In this document: in pieces, positions 11,773 through 23,805 of the stretch
Layout of the letters: every line of letters begins with the position of its first letter
Numbering within the stretch: position 1 is the first letter of the stretch
Assembly (NCBI GenBank): GCA_020744425.1
Contig: JAGMUV010000010.1
Span: 496,001 to 560,000 of the forward strand
Origin: Dactylonectria macrodidyma
Lineage: Eukaryota; Ascomycota; Sordariomycetes; Hypocreales; Nectriaceae
Direction of reading: 5' to 3'
DNA length: 64,000 bases
Position numbers and translations under genes: made by a program
Notes under the pieces: model-generated
The model's database searches: none
Seen by the model: the letters and a program-made list of their open reading frames with translations, nothing else
What the model was told of the DNA's origin: nothing

Positions 11773-12340
11773 TCAACCCCCCCCACTGGCCGCCCATGTC
11801 TCCAAGTATCGAATAAAGTCATTCATTCCCTTGGCTCAAATCGAGCCCCTGGCCAGCTTCATCTCGTCCTCATGACTCTTCCCCTTGGTCAACTCACCTT
11901 CTCTTGTCACATAGCTCTGGGTACAGATAGACAGACCACCCAGGGCGTAAGCGCCTGGCATAATCTTGAGGACCCAGTCCGCCTCACCCTCAGGAGTAGG
12001 CTCCCTGAGAACCTCCTTTTTGCCCTTGGTTGCCTGTTGCTTGAATGCTTGGGCAAGGGCATAGGCCACATGCTGCACCGTGACGTCCATTGCGTGGACA
12101 AGATTGACCGTGGCAACAGACAGCGTAGTGCCTCGGAGGATCAGATTTGGGAAGTTCCTCGTAAAGGCGCCGTGCAAAGTGCCGATGCCCTCACTCCATT
12201 TCCGATCCAAGTTGGTCCACCGCGGCCTTGACAGTGACATTAGCTCGATACACCGGGCTACTCGCCGTCCAGGGCTCGAAGCCAGTCCCTAGGATGAGCA
12301 CTTATTTCGAGCTGGGGACGAATTTACGCCCTGTGGAAGA
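11773..12340 (-). pseudogene. C-terminal remnant of a Baeyer-Villiger (flavin) monooxygenase
   Basis: Minus-strand fragments match the last third of the FAD/NADPH Baeyer-Villiger monooxygenase family. VLILGTGFEPW is the ATG-type motif after the second nucleotide domain. Then follow a frame change near 12,215, GIGTLHGAFTRNFPNL, VQHVAYALAQAF, TPEGEADWVLKI and SYVTREGELTKGKS. An in-frame TGA (11,838-11,836) replaces the usual tryptophan in ARGSIW, after which GMNDFIRYLETWAASGG continues to a natural end at 11,773. A TAA also lies just before VLILG. The FAD- and NADPH-binding N-terminal two thirds are absent. This is a truncated, frameshifted, nonsense-bearing relic of an enzyme that would have inserted oxygen into ketones. 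Confidence 0.8.
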
Positions 12341-12389
12341 GCATAATTATATTCACAGAGGGAAAAAGTCGGGTTGCATTCCTTGTCAA

Positions 12390-12563
12390 GGCTGTCAGGT
12401 TAGAGAAACTAGGTCAAGAAGTACAAGATGGAAGCCTTTAGGAGAGGTCAGCGGCAACAGAAGGAGGCCAAGGCGGCGGCAGTCATGGAAGGGATGCGAC
12501 AAGTGTGATGTTCCGATTTGTAACTGGAAGGATTGTTGGGACTTCTATCACAGGCTAAATTAG
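12390..12563 (+). pseudogene. Possible piggyBac-like transposase C-terminus
   Basis: A plus-strand frame ends with GCDKCDVPICNWKDCW and DFYHRLN then a stop. Clustered Cys pairs followed by C-W-x-x-YH resemble the zinc-binding tail of piggyBac-like transposases. The basic stretch before it (PLGEVSGNRRRPRRR) also fits. No DDE core, terminal repeat or TTAA site was found nearby, so this is at most a relic. Calling the family from the tail alone is tentative. Confidence 0.4.
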
Positions 12564-13207
12564 GTGGGCGTAGATGTACCTCCTGTGACCGGACTGGAGG
12601 TCCTCCACAGCTGATTGGATAGCGTGCACGAATGTTGGCCCCCAGAGTTGCAGTCGGAGCGGGGATTAGGCAATGGAGTAAGCTGTAAGCTAACCGAACT
12701 TGACCAATTTGCCCTTTATACTTAAAAGCTCTACCATCTCTAGCCCTCAATATACTCATCGCAATCCTCAAAGATATCTATATCCTCATCTTCCTCGGTA
12801 TCCCCTACACTTTCAGAATCATCAATTCCTATCATATCGCCACCATTTTCCGTACTCGCCGCAAAGACAGCTTCCCATAATTCCCATTTGTCGCTTGATA
12901 GACCACTTCATCGTCCGGCGGAACTGCCAACTCCATCATGCGCAGAAAAGCGGCTGCTGTCGGTATTTAGAGATGTGGCCAGCTGTGGTTCAAAATGAAG
13001 AGAACTGGAAAGGGTCAGGAGATCAGGTCCGTAGTGAGACCATCTCCGTGGGGTAAGATTGCGTCAGATCTCCCATAACGGGGATCAATTTGTTGTGAAC
13101 CTGCACTTGCTGTGAAAAGCTACCCAAACCCATTTCACTGTTAAAAATGCCCTGTCAAGTTCTAAGCAGATTCGACCTCATATAGTCTCAGAACTGGCGC
13201 CTTGATA
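12564..13207. other. Intergenic with an acidic coding relic
   Basis: A minus-strand stretch at about 12,735-12,890 encodes an acidic run (VGDTEEDEDIDIFEDC) before a stop. It has no start or domain I recognise. It may be part of the same transposon relic as 12,390-12,563 or an unrelated gene remnant. Confidence 0.35.
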
Positions 13208-16027
13208 TTACATTTGCCCCTTCCACGGCCACTCGTTTCCTGAAATCTGCGGTATATCATGCTCCAACAGTCCAAGCATGTTCCTCCCCACAGTGGCCCA
13301 GTCCTGCAGTTGACTAACTTGCGAGCTTTCAGGAAATGGCATGCTTCCCTGAGCAGAGTCGGTCGCCATCGATGGCTCCTCCTGTTTGAACCCAAGTTGC
13401 GTCAAGTAGAGGTCAAGTTCGGCCCTTATGGACACCATGTCCTGGTCCTGTTGCTGAAGTTTAGCCTCTACATATAACGATGCGATATTGCTCATCAAAA
13501 GACATAACCGCCAGAGCCTCTGCATTGCTTGCGAACAGTTATTTCCCAGTTCGATAGAATTGCTGAAGTCATGCAGAAGTCTCAGATCGTCTGCTGACAA
13601 CGACTCAATTATGTGGCAGAATAGGACAAAGAAGGGGGAGAATGGCATTAGGACCAGAGTCCTATGTCTCAAGATTAGCTACAGCTGGGATGGAATGAGT
13701 AGGAAGATCAATGAGGTCATACCAGTGGAAATATGTTGCTTTGGCGTATGCATCATGCTTGATAAGCTCCACATAAGCTAAATGCATTTCCATCGCTCGT
13801 CGAGCAGTGCTCAGACATTCACCGCAGAATCGGCTTGGTGATCCTTCAGGAGCGGGAACTACTCGATATATCAATGTCATGGTTGATAGCAGTTGAAGCT
13901 CGTCGCTTTTGAGGTGGATGTCGACTAGAGGCGATACTCCCAGCTTCTCTAGAGAAGCGAGGGCTGTTGCTCGAGTCTGTGCAGCCTCAGTCGCCAGTTG
14001 ACGGCATTCTCCCAATAGTAGCTGAGCGATCTGGATTAGTTCATCATGTGGTCGCTGTAAAGCTGCAGGGCTATATCTGTTGCGTTTCCTGTCAGTTTAC
14101 CGTGAGTATTGCTGGGGTAGGTAAAGAAAAGGAAACGCCACGTACAGGTATTGGTAAACTCGCCCTTGCAGTTTAGCGGCCTTAACCCACGCCCTTTCTA
14201 CACCTGCTCTCTCGGCACCTAGCAAGCCCTTTGGGCTAAATATAGGAAGGATGCTGATATCCCAATCCTGGATCACCGAAGCGCGCCCAAGCCGGAGCCC
14301 TAGGGACTTATCTAGGGTATAGATATGCCAAAACAGAGCCCTCTTAGTACTGGAGCCCGACGGATCACGCAGCTGGTGCTCAGTCCGATGGAAACCTGCC
14401 ATTTGACACATCTGTGCGGCTGTGCTATTAAGATGCCAAGCAACCGAAGGCCGAGACACATCAATAGCATACAGCGACTACCCACATGAATTAGTTACTC
14501 TGAAGGAAAGCACTAGTTAAGGTAGTTTATGCCACGTTACCCCTAGAAAAAGAGCTTGTATCGTTTCGAGCCTGGCTGACATGAAGAGTGACATGTTCGC
14601 CAGGGCTGTCTCGAGGTTGATTCGGCAAAGATTGATAAAAGGTTCGAATTCGTCCTTGCTTGCCTCGTCCAAGGCCGAGGTATGCTGCTCAAGAAACAAA
14701 TAATAGAGCCCCGCAGTTACAATAACAAATGTGGAATCGGTGAAGTGATGGGAGGGAAAATAGACTATCCGGCATAAGGCATCGAAGCTATGAATGCCTA
14801 CAAAGTGACACATAAAGGTGAAAACGCCCGGCGGAGAGGCTAGATATGGACATTTAGCACGAGTATTGAGGTAAGAAGCGAGGCAGTGGGTCATTTGGCG
14901 CTTCACCTTTCGCATGCTTAAGCAGAGATATAACAGTGTCCACGGGAGGCATTTGTAACTGGCTGAGACCACCTGGCGGCAACCGTTGCTGCTGGGGGAA
15001 GCGGGGACCATGGCTGATTGACTGACGCGACTGAAGCTGAGCTAGTCGTCGTAGGCTCTCGAGCGCTTCACCTATCTTGGGGTTGACATCGTATAGTGAA
15101 GTACGCTCAACCGCATGCTTTAAAATCTCGCTGGCATAGTTGGTTTGGTCTGCAAGGACGGAGTCTCCCTCGACTGCAGACCCATCGTCTGAGCTGTCAT
15201 AGCCCGTGGTGGATGCAGCAACGGTGCCACATTCAGAGATATGCTGAGGGGTGTGGAGGAAATACGGAGCGCTATTTGGTGTGAGACGATCTGTGGCGAG
15301 ACCACATAGAGCAGACTCAATGCTACTAAGACGAGTTTCGATCAGGTCTATCTTCCGTTGGCTACAGAAGCCGGCGCATAGGACCCTCAGTCAGTTATCG
15401 ATATTCAATGCAGAGGAATGAAGATGGCTCGGTGGATGGGAAGACAGTGACAAGGTCGACAGACTATAAAGATGAAATGAGGACTCGTTGTTGAGGCTCT
15501 TTGGGCCTTCGGTGGCTTGAGGTCGATGTGGTGCAGATGCGTTGGGTGGTGCGACAGTTGGAACATGGACATTCTCTGTCGCAACGAATCTAGAGTGCAA
15601 AGAGACCATTGTCAATTATACTCGGACAAGGATCGCGGTCGGGTGATAAAGAAACCTGGTCTTCATTGAGAATCAGGTCCATATCTTACTGACCTTGCGG
15701 GATCGACACTGATCACACTAAAAGCTCGCATATGGACGCTGAGTCAGTCTCGTTGCCTCCAAAGGACCAAGGTGCTAGCGATCTAGAGTTGGGTGACGAA
15801 GCTTCCCAATATGTCAATCTGGCAGAGCCAAGAGTGAGGCAACAAGCCAAATAATGACACGGAGGGGCAAATCAATGAAAGAATCGGCATTATGCGAGAA
15901 AGGAAGGGGCCTGGCTAGGTTTGTCACTCACAGCTCGCTTGGTCATTTCATTACCAATGCTAGCAGCAACTGAGGCTGATTCTGGGTTCTGATCTGGCGT
16001 CTCCATGTGGTAAGACTGAGCTGTCAT
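13208..16027 (-). CDS. Zn(II)2Cys6 transcription factor, paralogue 1 (left of AT island)
   Basis: Eight exons join without frame errors: 16027-15932, 15717-15694, 15589-15465, 15361-14907, 14839-14541, 14477-14146, 14076-13723 and 13661-13208, giving 712 residues. The zinc cluster straddles introns 1 and 2, with C33, C36, C43, C49, C52 and C59 plus an extra C47 (CDQCRSRK, then IRCDRECPCSNC). A coiled segment follows (KIDLIETRLSSIESAL). The fungal-specific regulatory domain spans about 230-450, with SPPGVFTFMCHFVGIH, AGLYYLFLEQH and SRPSVAWHLNSTAAQMCQMAGFHR. The C-terminus is hydrophobic and helical. It is a nuclear DNA-binding regulator; targets are unknown. It is intact although pressed against the RIP-damaged island. 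It shares exon layout and much sequence with 52,951-55,762. An in-frame ATG at 16,087 would extend it by 20 residues; 16,006 would shorten it by 7. Confidence 0.9.
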
Positions 16028-16321
16028 GTCTAGCAGCAGAACAGGTGAAAGGTGAGGCAAAAGAGCGCCGGAATGAAGATGGGCCACATCTCCGTTTTGA
16101 CCTGAGCGCCGGACGCCGCGGACGCCGTCGCCGGTAGCTTGGACGCACAGGGGCTGCGCTGTCTATTTAAGCGCCCTGTTGGGCCTGACCCTACTTGTGA
16201 CAGTCGGGCTCACACTACGGCTCTAGTGTAACGGTTGTGCTAGACCGCTATACCAGGGGGCAAAAGATTGGTCAATAATCGCTGTAGTGGCGATCATTCG
16301 GGCACATTACTGTACTATAGG

Positions 16322-16536
16322 TGTTAAATAGTGGCAAAAGGAAGCTCATAGAACTAGCTTGAAAAGCTAATAAATATTATCATCAAAGATAATAATTACC
16401 ACCTATTATCACAGGCTTAGCAAGTAACTTCCAGTTAATTCTATATAATATAGAAAAGGCATATAGAGCTTGCTCTAAAACCTTAAGTAGTAAGGGAGAA
16501 TAGATAAATATAAGCAATTCACTCTAATATTTAATA
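16322..16536 (+). repeat. 5' LTR of Copia copy A
   Basis: 215 bp from TGTTAAAT to ATTTAATA. The end was ATTTGACA before RIP, judging from the 3' LTR. It is preceded by ATAGG. Confidence 0.92.
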
Positions 16537-19500
16537 ATTAAGAGTCTTACTACTTTAACTGATTTATCTTAAAAAAACATTATTTTAATATCTTTAATAC
16601 TTTAAAATATCTATTATACTAAGGGCTTTTAGAACCTCTCTCTTATATATATAATGTCTCTATCTAAGCCCTAGAAGGAAGGTCTTATAGTAACCCTCTC
16701 TAAGCCTAGTGACTTTTATAACTAGGAGTATGAATTTTTCCTCTAAGTTAATAGTCTTAAGCTTTAATAATACCTTAAAAAGAAGACTTTTCTTAAAGAA
16801 GAACTAGCTATACTGAATATTAGAAAATGAAAATATATAAAAATAGCTACTGCTTAATGTATAATACGGTCTTAGATGGCTAACTCTAAAGAAAGCTCTT
16901 TAAATAATATCTAAGAAATAACTAGTAGAAGATAGTCTATATCTGATCTAACCGATTAAGGCCAGAAGATTTTTTAATAAGATCTTACTTTTTATTAGCT
17001 TAAAGAGAAGATCTTTAAAAAGGAATAGAAGGCTCTTAGAAGCCTTTAAGACTAGATTATTAGAATTATCTCTCTAAATCTCATTCTAACCTACTATTAA
17101 TCCTATAAATCGATATTTAAATAGTACTAGAACCTATAGGTCTAATATAATAAGTCTGAAGAAGACGAAGCAAGAGATATTCAAACTAAATATCTTACCT
17201 TAATAAAAATTACTCTAAAGAGTATAAGCTAAGCCTTTAAGTAGCTAGATTAATAGGAAGAAACCCTAGCCAAAGGGCAATAATAAGAGGTTCTAGAAAC
17301 CCTGCATAGCTATATATAGGCTTAGGACTTCTTTAATATAACCACATAAGTCCTACTAAGCTAGACTGCATTATATAAAATCTCTTTAAAGCCTCTATTA
17401 TAAAAAGGAGCTCTCTTATACTAGGATTTAGAGAATGACTTCTAAAACGAGCTCTAAAATACAGAAGCTATAAAGGGCTAAGTAGTCTGTAGTGCGTTTT
17501 CTATAAGTTATACTAAAGAAGACCCCTAGGATAATAAAGGGGATGCCTTTACTATTAAAGACTAGTACTACTCCTCGAAGAAGAGAGGAAAGAAATATTA
17601 ATAGCCTCTTAAGAAGAGATAGGAGAAATGCTCAGTATATAGACTATTTTACGAATTAAAGAAATACTTCTATATCTTTCTAAGTTAGGTATAGAAAGGA
17701 TTCAAAGCCTAAGAAAGGCTATAGAAAAGGGTAGAAAAAGCCCTTAAGGAAGACTCAGACCTACAGGCCTAAGTCAAAGCCTTTAAACGAAAAAGAACTA
17801 AGACCTTAAAAGCTAAAACTACACAGCTAAAGGAAGAAGGCTAAGAAGATCAATAACTATATAGCTAAGCAATCACTACAATTAAGGCTATATATATAGC
17901 CCAAAAGGATAACTATCCCTTATAAAACTCCATAATCCTTAACCCTAGAGCCACTATCTTAATTATAAATAACCCAGACAGACTAGCCAATTGCTAACAA
18001 GCCATCCTAAGAGACTTCATCTAGGCTAAGGACTAAAAGCTACCTATCTTAGGCTATAGAACCATAATTATCAGGCTTATAGGAAATCAAGCCCTAATGC
18101 TTAAAGATATAGCCTACTGCTCTCAACTCCTTACGACCCTAGTCTCCTTACATTAACTATAAAGGAAAGGCCTCTATTAGGATAACCAGCATAACCTAAC
18201 GACTCTCTAATAGCTCGATCGAACACTTATATACCCAATCCAAGACCTATACAGTCAATACGTCATTAAATATAGCTCAGTAAGGCCCTCAAAGGCTGCC
18301 TTTACAGCCTATAGGAAATTCACCTTTTATACTAAACAGGCCCCTTTAATAAAAGAAGCCATCTACTAGCATAGCCGCCTAAAGCACCCAGGGCCATAAG
18401 CTCTTAAACACTTAGTCTTAGTATCTTAAGGGGTGCGAATTTAAGGTCTAACTACTATTAAATATAAAGCCTATAGGATATTAAAGGTTAAGAGGCAGGT
18501 CAGACAGGCCCTGAAGTAGTCTGATTAGACTGCTAGTAAGCGTATTACTATTAACTTCTATAACTATAAAGAAGGCATAAGTAGCTATATCTTATAGATA
18601 TTACTAACCTGCTAAGCTACTAGATATATTTAGGATTACTATCTTATAGCCTATATAATAGATACTATTATTATAGCTTTTAAAGCCTTCTTAGGTCATA
18701 TTAAATAGTAATATAGCCTTAAGGTCAGAGTCATTAAATGTGATAATAAGATTATAGAAGTCAAACCGAAGGTTAGAGACTTCCTCAGAAATAGAGCAAT
18801 TATCCTTAAGCCTTCAGTACCGCATATATAAGCCCAAAATAGCAGCGCTAAACGCTCAGGGGGTATGATCAAGGATAAAGAAAGGGCTATACGGACAGGA
18901 GCTAAGCTTCCTTATCAGTTATGGCCAGAAATCGGAAGAATAGCTGTTTATCTATATAACCGCATGCCTAGCTATAGGTCAGGCTGGAAGACCCTATATA
19001 ATTAACTGTATATAGCATTAGCTAAAGCCAGAAGGATTCTATAACTAAAAAAGCAGCCAGATCAGATATATCTATAAGCATTTAGCTACAAGGCCTATAT
19101 AATGACCTCAGAAGCCTAACAGAAGGTTAACCGCAAAATGCGACTTAAGCCTAAAGGCTAGATCAGCTTCTTAGTAGACTATAGGTCCTCAAACATCTAT
19201 AGGATCTAGATCCTTATGATTAACCGGATAGTCAATACTTAAGACATTATATTTAATAAAGATAAGATTTATAATAGAGACTAAGAATGATTTAAGGATG
19301 ATCTTCTTAAAGTCAATCTTAATGAAATAGCTAAATTTATATAAGAGTCTGCCCTTCTAAATAAAGATAGCTTCGAAGAATTCAAAGCTAAAAACTCCTT
19401 CAAAATAACCCTTTTAATAGACGCTCTTACTAACGATAAAGGAACATAACTAGCAGAAGAAGCTAACAAAACAGTCGAATACATTAATAGTCTATATATA

Positions 19501-21377
19501 ATAGCAAAATTTGTCCCTTTTCTAATACTACTAGAATCACTACTATCAGTCCTTCTAGCACATTCTATTCAAACGCTCTATTAAGAAGTCAAGCCTATAA
19601 TCAAGATGAATAAAGGTATAATAACAGTTCCTTAGCAGGCAGCCTTCCTAGCCAGAAGAAAGACCCCTCTGCATACTTCAATAGAACAGAAGCTCTGTCA
19701 GGAGGTGAAGATGCATAAAAGCAATCTGCCGCTACCCCTAAAGAAATACTAAAATCTCATAGATCATCTATTTAGAAAACTCTTTTAAAAGGCTAAAGAA
19801 GATCACCTTTAAAGTCATAAGGAAATAAGGTCTTAGACTAAGATATAAGCTAAAGACCCTCAAGCCTTTGAATAATAGGTCCTCGGCTATATATAAATAT
19901 ATATCTACAAGTATAATAAGCACAGCCGCTTTCAGAAGTACAAGGCACAGCTAGTAGTCAGAGGAGACTAATAAGCTAAAGGGAGATTACAAGAGATATA
20001 TATAGCTACACTAGCTAGAAGGTCCTTTTAAACCCTAATAGTAATAGCAGCTAAGTTCGACCTAGAAATAGTCTAATATAATGTAGTTAATATATTTATA
20101 TATGCCCTAATTAATTAGGATATCTTTATATATATGCCTTTAGGATATAAAAAGGCAGGGACTATTTTATAACTAAATAAAGCTTTATATAGGCTATGAG
20201 TCTCTCCCCTACTATAGCAGAAGGAGCTCTTAAAAACCCTCTTAGAGCTTAGTTATATATAAATTCCTTACAAGCCCTACTGCTTTAAGAAGGAAGGAAT
20301 CCTCTTCTTCTTCTATATTAATAATGTTATTATAGCCTACTGAAAAGCTTAAGAAGACAAGGCTAAGGAAATAATTAAATAGCTCTAATTAAGATATAAG
20401 CTAATAAGCAGCAATCCCATATAATAGTTCCTTAGAATAGAAGTTATATAAGACCGACCTTTAAAAAAGATTTAGCTATCTCAAACAGCCTATATTAATA
20501 AAATTGCAAACCTAGCTAATAAAAGAATAGCTATAGTACTAATAATTCAAACAGAGCTATAGCCTCAAATAGGGCTAGTAACCCTAGCAGAAATTCAACG
20601 CTACTAACGCAAGGTCGGCTCAGTCCTCTATATTACTATTAACACCTGACCTAATATAGCTATTACTATTTCTAGATTAGCACGATTCTTTACTAATCCA
20701 AGCAAAGCCTATTAAAAAGCTGCTAACCGCATTATCCACTACCTTATATACACTAAGCACTAAGCCCTAGCCTTCAGAGGGCCTAGTGGCCTTAAAGTTA
20801 CTAGTAATGCCTCCTTTATAGATAATACTCTTAACCGAAAAAGTTTATAGGCTTATATAATCAAGCTATTCAATGGGTTAATCAGTTAGAGAGCTAGTAA
20901 GCAAGATACAGTCACTATATCTATAATAGAAGTAGAACTCCTAGCCTTAGTATAAGCAGCTAAGGAGTCCCTCTATATAAGCTAACTGCTAAAAGAGCTT
21001 ATAGTTTAACTAGATGACTTAATTATCTAAATTAACTATAATAATACTTAGACTATTAACCTTATAATTACTGAAATAGCTACCTTAAAGACTAAGCTAA
21101 GGCATGTAGATATTTACAATTACTAGCTAAAGTAGGAGGTTTAAGAAAGGAAAATTCAGATTAAATATACTAAGTTAATAAATATGGTTATAGATAGCTT
21201 AACAAAGGCCCTGCTAGTAAGAAAATAGAACCGCTTCCTTTATTAACTTAGCCTAAATAACATTTAGGAAAAATAATAGAACCAGAAGTAAGAAGGAATA
21301 GAAGAAAGGCTCTAAAACATAGAAGACTGCCTATAAAATACAGGCTCAATAGGGACCTACTTAAGCCTAAAGGAATA

Positions 21378-21592
21378 TATTAAATAGTAACAAAAGGAAG
21401 CTCATAGAACTAGCTTAAAAAGCTAATAAATATTATCATTAAAGATAATAGTTACTACCTATTACTACAGGCTTAGCAAGTAACTTCCAGTTAATTCTAT
21501 ATAGTATAGAAAAGGCATATAGAGCTTACTCCAAAACCTCAAGTAGTAAGGGGGAACAGATAAATATAAGCAATTCACTCTAACATTTGACA
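21378..21592 (+). repeat. 3' LTR of Copia copy A
   Basis: 215 bp from TATTAAAT (originally TGTTAAAT) to ATTTGACA, followed by ATAGG. Confidence 0.92.
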
Positions 21593-21632
21593 ATAGGGCC
21601 CCTATCGCTGTTCAGTGAACCAAGCCGTAACA

Positions 21633-21851
21633 TCTAGGGTAGGTGCAAGGCGTAAAGTATTTATAATCTAGTGGATTAGGACGTTATAATAAGTATTAAA
21701 AGTTACAGTCTGATAATAGTAAAATAGCAAATTTAACATAACTAAGTATATTAATAGTTAATAAAGCTATCATTATAGTGCTAAATAAACATACTTATAT
21801 ACTAAGAGTATTTATATTAGTTTATTAAGTGAGAGTAAGTTCAGTCTTATA
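21633..21851. other. AT-rich sequence between the split solo LTR and the MITE nest
   Basis: 219 bp of AT-biased sequence with no recognised coding or repeat content. Confidence 0.4.
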
Positions 21852-21943
21852 ACGTATATAATAAGCATGCCAGTCAAACAAGCTTGCCAGACACTCATAC
21901 TGTATAGCTAAAAGCAATAATATCAGATTTTTAAAACAGGCTA

Positions 21944-22368
21944 ACGTACTTAATAAGCGAGCGCCGCAGACAAGCGAGCGCCGCACCTATACTGTATACT
22001 TAAAACTCCGAATCTTAAATTTTCTAAAATGGGCTATATAGCTTTAAGATTTTTAAGAAATTAATTTTAAATATTTAGTTAAAAAGTTAATAAGCTAGTA
22101 TTTTTTTTAGACTTTTTAAAAAATTATTAAACTAGTTATAAATAAAAATAGTAAAATAGATAGTGCGAGTTTTATACTGCTAGCGCTATAAATATATATA
22201 ATCTAAAATAATTCTTAAAAATAATATATTTTATAAATAAGCTAGGTTAAAAATCTTATCTATTTTAGGCTTAGTTTAGATTTTTAAGAATTTTCTTAAA
22301 ATTGTAATTTAAGGTGAAAATCTTACTGCGGCGCTCGCTTGTCTGCGGCGCTCGCTTATCAAGTACGT
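21944..22368. mobile_element. 425-bp MITE with GCGAGCGCCGC subterminal repeats
   Basis: The ends are ACGTACTTAATAAGCGAG and its inverse, flanked by TA on both sides. Each terminus carries two direct copies of AAGCGAGCGCCGC separated by a few bases. These GC-rich tips stand out from an otherwise AT-only interior. No coding capacity. The end sequence is close to that of the Fot element, so it is probably moved by that transposase. Confidence 0.75.
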
Positions 22369-22657
22369 TATATAATTATTAAAAATATAAAAAAATCATT
22401 TTTAGATATTTAAAGAAAAAGAAAATAGTATAGTAATTTTCTTAAATTTTTAATTAGCTTATTATATATAAAATTAAAAAGGTATATAGTATAAATAGGG
22501 TTTTTCTTAATAACTTTATTAAAAAAAATAAGTAAAATTTTATAAAAAGTTTTTATATAACGTATATAATAAGCGAGTAGGACAAACAAGCAAGCATAAC
22601 AAAAATCTCTTAACTTACATCATTTCCATTTAATCACTTCATTCTTAACCATGCACT

Positions 22658-23805
22658 ATGTTAGACTTAAATATTAAGGCTAGAATCCTTCTTGCTCTTC
22701 AGGCCTTTTAAAATGATCTAAAATTAAAGCTCTGACGCACTACAGAGATCTATAAAGTTAGTCATATAATGCTATAGCACTAGCAGAAAGGCATTCTTTC
22801 TATATATAATACTATTCTAAAATCACGCTAACTATCTGATTTAAAAGAACAGATCATTATTCAGTTCATTCTTGACCTAGATTCATAAGGGTTTCCTTTA
22901 TAACTACATAGTATTAAAGAAATAGCTAATCGACTGCTTGCTAACCGCGATGCATTACCTATCGGCAAGCGCTAGGCTTTAAACTTCATTAAGTAATACT
23001 AAGAGCTTAAGACGCGTTTTTTTTATAAATATGACTATTAAAGAGCTAAATATAAAGATCTAACTATTATTTATAACTAGTTTAGGCTTATAAAGAATAT
23101 AATTATAAAATATAGTATTAACCTAGCTAATATTTATAACTTTAATAAGACTGGCTTTATAATAGGCATAATTATAAGTAGAATAGTTATTATAAGTATA
23201 GATAGGCGTAGAAACTTAAAATCAGTCTAGCTTAAAAACTGGGAATGGGTTATGGTTATTTAAGCGATTAATACAGAAGGCTAGGCGATCTAGCTATTTA
23301 TTATAATTATAAGCTAATATTACCTTACTAGCTAGTACTAAAAAAGTAATCTCTTAGGCGATTAAGCTATTATAATAACTCTAAATAGCTAGACTAATAA
23401 TAAAATAAGTCTTAAATAGCTTAAGTACTTTAATTAGTATATAAAGAATTAATTAATTAGTTATTATTATCTTTTAATCCTTAATAAGTATAAAAGTTAT
23501 TACTCTATTAACTTTAAGAAATATTATAAATAGAATAATATTATTACGCTTTATATACTGCTTCATTCATCTTATTTACTTTAGCTTCTTAATATTAAGT
23601 GCTTTAAGCTACTTAAAAAAGCCTATAGTTAAGAAATTAAGTGGTTAATTAAATGCTTTATAACTTACGTTTTAAAGACTAAGTTCTTCTCAGCCTTTTA
23701 TACCGCCCACTAAGCCACTATAATAGCAAGCAATATTAAAAGGGGTTTTTAAGAGGCTAGACTTACTCCTTTAGACCCAGAAAATATCATATTAAAGCTT
23801 AATAT
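22658..23805 (+). pseudogene. Fot/pogo transposase, N-terminal and DDE part
   Basis: From MLDLNIKARILLALQAF the frame reads through an N-terminal helix-turn-helix region into the DDE domain: NWEWVMVI, WLKYFN, NNIITLYILLHSS and the end ENIILKLNI. All three catalytic-motif aspartates appear changed to Asn by GAT/GAC to AAT/AAC: FNKTGF (23,140), LILNKYKSYY (about 23,475) and LNIKCFKLLKKAY (about 23,588). Many Gln and Trp positions are stops. It is cut by Gypsy B after AATAT. Confidence 0.85.

Larger units (their letters stand above)
16322..21592 (+). mobile_element. Ty1/Copia LTR retrotransposon, copy A, RIP-degraded
   Basis: Two 215-bp LTRs flank a 4.8-kb interior, and the whole 5271-bp element is bounded by the 5-bp duplication ATAGG. 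The interior order is Copia-like, with integrase before reverse transcriptase. Integrase-end motifs (AVYLYNRMPSYRSGW) lie near 18,940-19,000. The RT block LNKALYRL...SPLL is near 20,180. The catalytic YxDD has become YINN (about 20,316), and an RNase H-like VELLAL lies near 20,930. Every frame is full of TAA and TAG. The LTR pair differs by about 20 transitions and no obvious transversions, for example TGG versus TAA and CA versus TA, as expected of RIP. It cannot encode working proteins. Confidence 0.93.
16196..21632. repeat. Solo LTR of a Copia-like family, split by a Copia insertion
   Basis: Bases 16,196-16,321 plus 21,598-21,632 form about 161 bp beginning TGTGACAGT and ending GCCGTAACA. 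They match the solo LTR at 57,974-58,121 in several blocks (TAACGG, CTAGACCG, GCAAAAGATTGG, AAGCCGTAACA). Its own target duplication is not recognisable (CTACT versus TCTAG), so the outer borders are less certain. The Copia at 16,322-21,592 inserted into it, duplicating ATAGG. Confidence 0.6.

Noticed and set aside
22371..22557. A direct left end of an extra element matching the orphan end at 45,612
   Set aside because: The expected ACGTATATAATAAGCATG start is absent after the MITE, so the partner could not be placed.
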